DNA of 34,738 bases from CAZPMT01 sp964587655 (GTDB lineage Bacteria > Hydrogenedentota > Hydrogenedentia > Hydrogenedentales > SLHB01). Positions within the stretch are counted from its first letter, which is position 1. Every line of letters begins with the position of its first letter. The stretch covers positions 1 through 34,738 of the forward strand of contig CAZPMT010000048.1 in the NCBI GenBank assembly GCA_964587655.1. The letters run 5' to 3'. Under the pieces are notes generated by a model. That model searched no databases and was not told the origin of the DNA. It saw only the letters and a list, made by a program, of their open reading frames with translations. Positions 29,559-34,738 of the stretch are shown here, one piece after another. The translations under genes were made by a program, and so were the position numbers.

Positions 29559-31829
29559 ATGACGAACGCATCTCCGATATCCGACAGTCAACGCGCGCGC
29601 GGCTGGAAGCGCTATTCGGCCTGGATACTCTTGGCCCTGATTGCGGGCCTGGCGCTCTTCATCCGGTTGAACGGGATCTCCAGGGAGTCGGTGTGGTGGG
29701 ATGAATTCTCCAGCGTGGTTCATCTGGATCCGCCGGAAGAGTTCCGCGCAATGCCGGGATTCGAGCGGTGGGAGGCGAAAGTGGGCCACAGGTACTCCCC
29801 CAATTTCATGACGTTCTGGAGCCATCTTCCGGAGACTACGCCTCCCCAACGATTTCCCATTTACTACTTCCTGCAATACTCCTGGAACCGATACGTCTGC
29901 GCCTCTCCGGACAGTTTGCGGATCGTGTCCCTCTCTTTAGCGATGCTGACGCTCTTGCTGGTTTACCTGATAGGGCGTGATCTCTTTGGCGCCACGGCGG
30001 GGCTGATTGCCTTGTTGTGCTTCGCCTTGTCACCAATTCACAGGTATTTCGCGCAAGAGATCCGCGAGTATGCCGCCGTGGCGCCATTGGGCTTGTTGTC
30101 CGCCTACACGTTCATCCACGTGGTCCGCACCGGGAAGAGGAAATGGTGGATACTCCACGTTGTGGCGAACCTGCTCTTCCTATCGACGCATCTGTTTGCC
30201 ATATGCGCGCTTCCTGTCGAAGCGGCCTTCTTGGTGCTGACCCGTCGGCCAAGTGTGCGCGGCGTCGTCTTGTGGGCGCTAATCCACTTCTTGCTTGTAA
30301 TTCCCTGGGCTCTATTCGTTATGAGCATCGAGTTTATCCCCGTTCAAGAGACGGCGTCCTACATGGGGGTGCCGCCCCTGCGCGACTTCATTGGTGACGT
30401 ATTCGCCGACGACTGCATCGGGCTCACATGGCAGCGTCGGCCTGAGATAGATTCATGGAAGAAATGGCTTTCGGCGGAACGCGCCGCCGGGATTCTGCGG
30501 GCATGCCGCACTGTCGGATGGTCAGCGGTCGGTGTGTTGCTTTTCGGCGTTGCGTGGCTGTTCGTTCGGACATCGCTGGGCAGTCGGCGTGGATGCCGGG
30601 AGGATTCCGAGACACGATGGTGGCTGCTGTTTCTTCTCATGTGGCTGATCATTCCGCCGGTGATGCTCTATGTAACTTCAATCGTGTTGCGGCCGTGCAT
30701 TTCTCCCAGATACACGATCTACGCATCGCTGGCGCTCTATCCGATCGTCGGCGTCATAATTGCCAGGGTTCGCGGGATCTGGGCGAGAGCCTTGTTCACG
30801 GGATGTCTTCTTCTGTTCTATGGTTATCAGCAATCGCTGACGTTCGAGGGACCCGCGCGAACCGATTACAAAGGCGCCGCCCGGCATATTCGCGCGTCGC
30901 TGAAACCCGCTGACTGCATTCTGGTTAGGGCGGCGCTGTGGGAACGCGTGTTCGCTTATACGTTGGGGCCCGTCGAGAACATCATGTCGTCCGCGGAAAC
31001 CGACTCTGACCTTGCTGAGATGACGGATTTCCTGTTGCGCGCGGGATTTAAGCCGCAGCCCGTCGCCGGTGAACCCAGGGTAGTGTGGGTGGTTCTCCTT
31101 GGCGGGTATGTCGGTGATGCGTGTTCGAGCAAGTTCGACTCCCTGCTCAGGGACAGACATCTTGAATTCGCGTGCGCGGAGTTTCGAGGCGCGCAGCATG
31201 TGGCCGTCTATGAGGTCCGTCTGGACCCCAATCAAGTGCTGGCGAGACCTCCGAAGCTTCCTGTCGCCGCTCCCGAGGATGCCGCCGCCTTGAGCGATCT
31301 GATCCAAAGAGGGGATTTCCAAAGTGCGCTCGTGCGATGGCGCAACACCGTTGACGGCGTGCTGCTGACTGCCAACGCCCATTTTGAGGCTGGACAAAGG
31401 CTGCTCGCGGAGGGCCGCGTTGACGAGGCGATCTCTGAGTTTCTCAGCGCACTCGAAACCTATCCTCACTTTGCGGCGGCGCACGAGAGGCTTGGCTTTG
31501 TCTATCTGATACGGAAGGACACGGAAAACGCCATTGCGGAGCTTGAGAAAGCTGCCATTTCGGATCCGGCCCTCGTACAAGCCCGCATGGAGCTCGCCCA
31601 AGCCTATGCCGCGAGCAACAATCTCCAGGCGGCAATCTTGCACTGGCGTAAAGTGGTGGATCTCGATCCGGCCAATGCCGACGCGTACTACAATCTTGTC
31701 TTGTCCTTCTGCATCTCCAGGCAGTATGACAGCGCGTGGGAAACGGTCAACAAGTGGCGCCAGAATGGCGGGATCGTGGACCAGAAACTCCTCGATCGGC
31801 TTAAGCAGGATTCGGGAAGGAGCCAATAA
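29559..31829 (+). CDS. GT39-like membrane glycosyltransferase fused to C-terminal TPRs
   Basis: A 756-residue protein. After the first helix (YSAWILLALIAGLALFIRLN) comes SRESVWWDEFSSVVHLDPPE, the D-E acidic loop of the PMT/ArnT (GT39/83) superfamily. About nine to eleven membrane helices extend to about residue 440. A periplasmic domain follows, then TPRs from about 600 (NAHFEAGQRLLAEGRVDEAI, AHERLGFVYLIRKDTENAIA, QARMELAQAYAASNNLQAAI, ADAYYNLVLSFCISRQYDSA), about four repeats. It probably moves sugars from polyprenyl carriers to protein or lipid on the periplasmic side, with the TPRs binding a partner. The ATG at 29559 is preferred to a TTG at 29532. It is the last gene of the cluster. Confidence 0.85.
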   Translation: MTNASPISDSQRARGWKRYSAWILLALIAGLALFIRLNGISRESVWWDEFSSVVHLDPPEEFRAMPGFERWEAKVGHRYSPNFMTFWSHLPETTPPQRFPIYYFLQYSWNRYVCASPDSLRIVSLSLAMLTLLLVYLIGRDLFGATAGLIALLCFALSPIHRYFAQEIREYAAVAPLGLLSAYTFIHVVRTGKRKWWILHVVANLLFLSTHLFAICALPVEAAFLVLTRRPSVRGVVLWALIHFLLVIPWALFVMSIEFIPVQETASYMGVPPLRDFIGDVFADDCIGLTWQRRPEIDSWKKWLSAERAAGILRACRTVGWSAVGVLLFGVAWLFVRTSLGSRRGCREDSETRWWLLFLLMWLIIPPVMLYVTSIVLRPCISPRYTIYASLALYPIVGVIIARVRGIWARALFTGCLLLFYGYQQSLTFEGPARTDYKGAARHIRASLKPADCILVRAALWERVFAYTLGPVENIMSSAETDSDLAEMTDFLLRAGFKPQPVAGEPRVVWVVLLGGYVGDACSSKFDSLLRDRHLEFACAEFRGAQHVAVYEVRLDPNQVLARPPKLPVAAPEDAAALSDLIQRGDFQSALVRWRNTVDGVLLTANAHFEAGQRLLAEGRVDEAISEFLSALETYPHFAAAHERLGFVYLIRKDTENAIAELEKAAISDPALVQARMELAQAYAASNNLQAAILHWRKVVDLDPANADAYYNLVLSFCISRQYDSAWETVNKWRQNGGIVDQKLLDRLKQDSGRSQ

Positions 31830-31845
31830 GCCCCCCAACCTGAAT

Positions 31846-31994
31846 ACGGCAGTCAGGAGTCAGAATGTTGGCCGCGCGCAGGTTACGTCCGGCGTGAGGC
31901 GGTTCGCTGCTTCACCCAAATGCTAAGCCGCCGTTTTGCCGTAACTCGCTCTCCTTCTGACTTCTGACTCCTGTCTTCTGACTCCTACTGCCGT
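31846..31994. repeat. Bulged inverted repeat and heptamer run between convergent genes
   Basis: The 20 bases at 31846-31865 (ACGGCAGT...) match the reverse complement of 31976-31994 except for one missing base. The right arm belongs to a run of 7-base units at 31955-31989 (TTCTGAC twice, TCCTGTC, TTCTGAC, TCCTACT). It fills the 173-base gap between the glycosyltransferase gene and the converging surface-protein gene and could act as a bidirectional terminator. No gene is visible in the gap. Confidence 0.7.
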
Positions 31995-32002
31995 TTCTTG
32001 GT

Positions 32003-34738
32003 TCACAGATTACGTTTGAGCGAAGGCTTCCCTGCGTGTCTCCTTCCCAAGATCGTGGATACGGCGAAAGCTGCGAAGAGGAGCAAGTCGCCGGGCGCGT
32101 GCCCAGAACCGGCTTTCATTGATAGGATGCCGGCATCACCTGAGACTGCTGCGTCAGAGGGCTTGTCTGTGCCAAGTTGAACAATGCCCGAGTGCCTGAC
32201 CGCGAAGCCAAGGTAGGTCGTTCCGTTCATCTCGACTTGCAGGTAGCTGTCCGGCACAAGCCAGCCTTCAACGTTCTCTGCGGGATACCATCCGGCATCT
32301 CTCCCTTCGGCATGGTAGTAGTAAACGTGCAACTGATCCACTCCTGTATGCATCGGAGCCGGCAACCAGACGCGCTGAGGCGAAGAATAGGCTTCCTCGG
32401 GAGCAATGCGGTATACGGTTCCAACGCCGCCTTCCAGGGCAGGCAACACGAGCGGATCTGTCTCCGCTACCACGACCTTGCTCGATTCACCGCCCAAGTC
32501 CTGCGCGCGGTTGTCGAAATCCTCGTAGTTCGGTTGCGGGACCTCGGTATCTGCGCTCCCCAGGCCGGCGGCTACCTCTTCCTCTGTCTTGACCCGGAAC
32601 TGATACGCGATAGGCCCGACAGAAACACCGGAAACAGTGTTCGCCCCGACGGTCATCAGAACCGCATCGCCAGGCTGCCACGGAATCGTCGTCCGATACA
32701 CCACCCAGCCGTCGCCCAAGACACCGTTTGCCGCCGGCAACCACTCTACCGCATCACTCTGACGGTCAGACGACGCCACCGTGCCCCAGACGCTGCCCGG
32801 GTCGATTTCTTCCGTGGTGCGCAAGCGGACGAATAGGCTTGAATCAAGCCTGGGCAGTTCAATGGGTTCTCCGGAGAATCCGCTGGGCAACACCTTCTCG
32901 AAAACGGTGTCATCGAGCGCACGGGCCTTGTCTGCGGCTCTGCCCCGCCATCCTATATCAAGATTCCCGAAACTGCTTTCTTTGTCGCAATTGTTGAGGA
33001 CAGTCACCCAGTAGTAATACTCATGGTACGTAATCTCCTGCAATCCAAGACACCCGGTCGGGGGACCCACTGTGGGCGATTGGGCCTCGTGGTCATTGTA
33101 GGTAGTTTCGGTGACAGTGGCCAGGAGTTGCGCGTCTTCATGGCTTTCTGTCTCGCTACGATACACGTTGTAGCCGGTTGCGCCGGAAACGGCGCCCCAC
33201 GCTACTTCCACACCACCTGACGATGTCCCGTCGGTAGCCTGGATCTCAGGCGAAAGCAACTGAGCGCACACCATCAGCGTAACTGTGGCCGTGTTACTCG
33301 GCTCATGCCCATCATGGGCCTGGTATGTGAAAGTATCCGTCCCGTACCAGCTCGCATTCGGCGTGTAAGTGAACGAACCATCCGGATCGAGCGTCACCGT
33401 CCCGTCTGTCGGGTTCCCCACTATCACCGGATGCAACGTGTCCGCGTCCGCGTCCGTGTCGTTGGCTAGCACGCCTGGTCCCGCGACCTCCAGCGTGTCA
33501 CCCTCGTCGACACTGTATGGGCCGTCATCGTCAGCATGGGGTGCGGTGTTGCCGATCGTCACCGCTGCGCTCGCCGTCCAGTTGCTCCACGTCGTGCCGT
33601 CATGGACACGGGCCTCGGCTTTCCACTGTTCGCCCTTCGTCGTGGCCGAAGCCGGCAACGTCGCCGTCGTCTGCCCGGGCTGCAACTCGTCGTTCTTGTA
33701 CCAGCGATATTCCGCCCCTGCCTGCGCATCGCCATCCGCGTCGAAGTGCGTGCAGCTCACCGCGAGATTGTCGCCCGTCTTGGGCGAGGCCGGGCTAACC
33801 TCAACGTTCCGCGCCTCGGGCGCCGTGTTGCCGATGGTGACCGGCGGACTCGCGGCCCACGGGCTCCAGTCCGTACCGTCAAACACGCGAACCTCGGCCT
33901 TCCACTGTTCGCCCTTTGCTGTGGCTGAGGCGGGCGCCGTCGCGGCTGTCTGCCCGGGCTGCAACTCGTCGTTCTTATACCAGCGGTACTCCGTCGCCGC
34001 CTGCGCATCGCCGTCCGCGTCAAAGTACGTCCGGGCCGCCGCGAGGTTGTCGTCCGTCTTGGGCGAGGCCGGGGTGACTTGCACGTTCGGCGCCTCGGGC
34101 GCCGTGTTGCCGATGGTGACCGGCGGACTCGCGGCCCACGGGCTCCAGTCCGTACCGTCAAACACGCGAACCTCGGCCTTCCACTGTTCGCCCTTTGCTG
34201 TGGCTGAGGCGGGCGCCGTCGCGGCTGTCTGCCCGGGCTGCAACTCGTCGTTCTTATACCAGCGGTACTCCGTCGCCGCCTGCGCATCGCCGTCCGCGTC
34301 AAAGTACGTCCGGGCCGCCGCGAGGTTGTCGTCCGTCTTGGGCGAGGCCGGGCTGACTTGCGGGTTCTGCGCCTCGGGCGCCGTGTTGCCTATGGTGACC
34401 GGAGGACTCGCGGCCCACGGGCTCCAGTCCGTACCGTCAAACACGCGCACCTCGGCCTTCCACTGTTCTCCCTTCGTCGTGGCCGAGGCGGGCGCAGTTG
34501 CGGCTGTCTGCCCGGGCTGCAACTCATCGTTCTTGTACCAGCGGTATTCCGCTCCCGCCTGGGCGTCGCCATCCGCGTCAAAGTATGTGCAGGCCGCCGC
34601 GAGGTCGTCGCCAGTCTTTGGCGAGGCCGGGCTGGCTTGCGGGTTCTGCGCCTCGGGCGCTGTGTTGCCGATGGTGACCGGCTGACTCGCGGCCCAAGGG
34701 CTCCAGTCCGTCCCGTCGAACACGCGCATCTCGGCCTT
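32003..34738 (-). CDS. Large modular surface protein (tandem Ig-like repeats, cadherin-like, FnIII), N-terminus outside window
   Basis: At least 911 residues, open to the window edge, so the start is missing. From the visible N-terminal side: four full 93-residue Ig-like repeats, each with RVFDGTDWSPWAAS, VTIGNTAPEA, TYFDADGDAQ and YRWYKNDELQPG. Next comes one tandem cadherin-like/VCBS-type domain (PYSVDEGDTLEVAGPGVLAN, GSFTYTPNASWYGTDTFTYQ), then a fibronectin III-like domain (VAWGAVSGATGYNVYRSETE). A ~280-residue region of unknown fold follows, with WLPAPMHTGVDQLHVYYYH. The tail is a Gly/Ser stretch, a membrane helix (LLLFAAFAVSTIL), RR and a basic end, like a C-terminal sorting signal. It is probably a cell-surface adhesin or glycan-binding protein. 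Confidence 0.85.
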   Translation of the reverse strand, partial: KAEMRVFDGTDWSPWAASQPVTIGNTAPEAQNPQASPASPKTGDDLAAACTYFDADGDAQAGAEYRWYKNDELQPGQTAATAPASATTKGEQWKAEVRVFDGTDWSPWAASPPVTIGNTAPEAQNPQVSPASPKTDDNLAAARTYFDADGDAQAATEYRWYKNDELQPGQTAATAPASATAKGEQWKAEVRVFDGTDWSPWAASPPVTIGNTAPEAPNVQVTPASPKTDDNLAAARTYFDADGDAQAATEYRWYKNDELQPGQTAATAPASATAKGEQWKAEVRVFDGTDWSPWAASPPVTIGNTAPEARNVEVSPASPKTGDNLAVSCTHFDADGDAQAGAEYRWYKNDELQPGQTTATLPASATTKGEQWKAEARVHDGTTWSNWTASAAVTIGNTAPHADDDGPYSVDEGDTLEVAGPGVLANDTDADADTLHPVIVGNPTDGTVTLDPDGSFTYTPNASWYGTDTFTYQAHDGHEPSNTATVTLMVCAQLLSPEIQATDGTSSGGVEVAWGAVSGATGYNVYRSETESHEDAQLLATVTETTYNDHEAQSPTVGPPTGCLGLQEITYHEYYYWVTVLNNCDKESSFGNLDIGWRGRAADKARALDDTVFEKVLPSGFSGEPIELPRLDSSLFVRLRTTEEIDPGSVWGTVASSDRQSDAVEWLPAANGVLGDGWVVYRTTIPWQPGDAVLMTVGANTVSGVSVGPIAYQFRVKTEEEVAAGLGSADTEVPQPNYEDFDNRAQDLGGESSKVVVAETDPLVLPALEGGVGTVYRIAPEEAYSSPQRVWLPAPMHTGVDQLHVYYYHAEGRDAGWYPAENVEGWLVPDSYLQVEMNGTTYLGFAVRHSGIVQLGTDKPSDAAVSGDAGILSMKAGSGHAPGDLLLFAAFAVSTILGRRHAGKPSLKRNL
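33555..34671 (-). repeat. Four 279-bp tandem coding repeats
   Basis: The VTIGNTAP-coding site recurs at 33555, 33834, 34113, 34392 and 34671, exactly 279 bp apart each time (93 codons). Copies around 33811-34073 and 34090-34352 appear identical over 263 bp, while the outer copies have diverged. Repeats continue beyond the window edge. Confidence 0.92.

Noticed and set aside
30678..31838. A 386-codon open frame antisense to the GT39/TPR gene
   Set aside because: The sense frame encodes clear TPRs and membrane helices over the same bases.
33555..34671. CRISPR array
   Set aside because: The period is 279 bp, the repeats are coding and contiguous, and there are no unique spacers. The 69-70 bp arrays at 672 and 5145 also lack spacer-like unique segments.
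33369..34685. A 438-codon open frame on the plus strand with internal repeats
   Set aside because: Its repetition is the shadow of the 279-bp repeats of the minus-strand surface protein, which has recognisable Ig, cadherin-like and FnIII domains.

Overview
The window reads as a chromosomal segment of a GC-rich, diderm, heterotrophic bacterium. It carries outer-membrane biogenesis genes (a BamD-like factor, LptE), a type II pseudopilin of the DUF1559/H-X9-DG style, two Gfo/Idh/MocA oxidoreductases, many secreted multidomain proteins and dense intergenic repeats. That mix is typical of the PVC / Hydrogenedentota / Planctomycetota / Lentisphaerota type of genome. I favour something Hydrogenedentota-like, but this is inference; no rRNA or other phylogenetic marker was used. 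I saw no tRNA, rRNA, CRISPR array, transposase or phage gene.

Layout. 1-5.1 kb (minus strand): a macro-domain hydrolase overlapping the start of an unknown gene that runs off the window, a glycine-zipper lipoprotein, the envelope/replication cluster bamD-like > lptE > holA, and a secreted Ig-like protein. 5.1-11.6 kb: purA (plus) convergent with a Gfo/Idh oxidoreductase (minus), then a recD2 helicase overlapping a QueG-like 4Fe-4S protein, followed by a small protein overlapping a short nucleotidyltransferase that has lost half of its DxD motif. 11.6-17.1 kb: a secreted alpha/beta hydrolase (minus), a coiled-coil zinc-ribbon protein, a pseudopilin, a Cys-rich zinc-binding membrane protein overlapping an M24-like protein that lacks metal ligands, and a ribbon-helix-helix protein. 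17.3-21.2 kb: a Gfo/Idh oxidoreductase plus glycogen debranching enzyme (glgX) pair facing a PspC-domain membrane protein. 21.4-25.6 kb: a PAS histidine kinase followed by a secreted five-bladed beta-propeller, GH43/32-like protein. 25.6-31.8 kb: a glycan cluster (DegT-family aminotransferase, a GT-C membrane glycosyltransferase fused to a LamG domain, a GT39-like membrane glycosyltransferase fused to TPRs). 32.0-34.7 kb (minus): a large modular surface protein with 93-residue tandem repeats, cut by the window edge.

The most unusual material is between genes. Three loci carry a REP-like element made of two kinds of perfect hairpin, in two places as 69-70 bp tandem arrays and in one as a 24-bp-armed dyad. 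Two distant loci share an inverted repeat with the same arms (ACAGTTTGTC, 7-nt loop, GACAAACTGT); one copy sits at the predicted transcription start of the histidine kinase. Two loci hold heptanucleotide tandem repeats. Several sigma70-like promoters with TTG-type -35 boxes can be placed, and two of them imply leaderless or nearly leaderless mRNAs. All promoter, terminator and operator calls were made by eye and are predictions.
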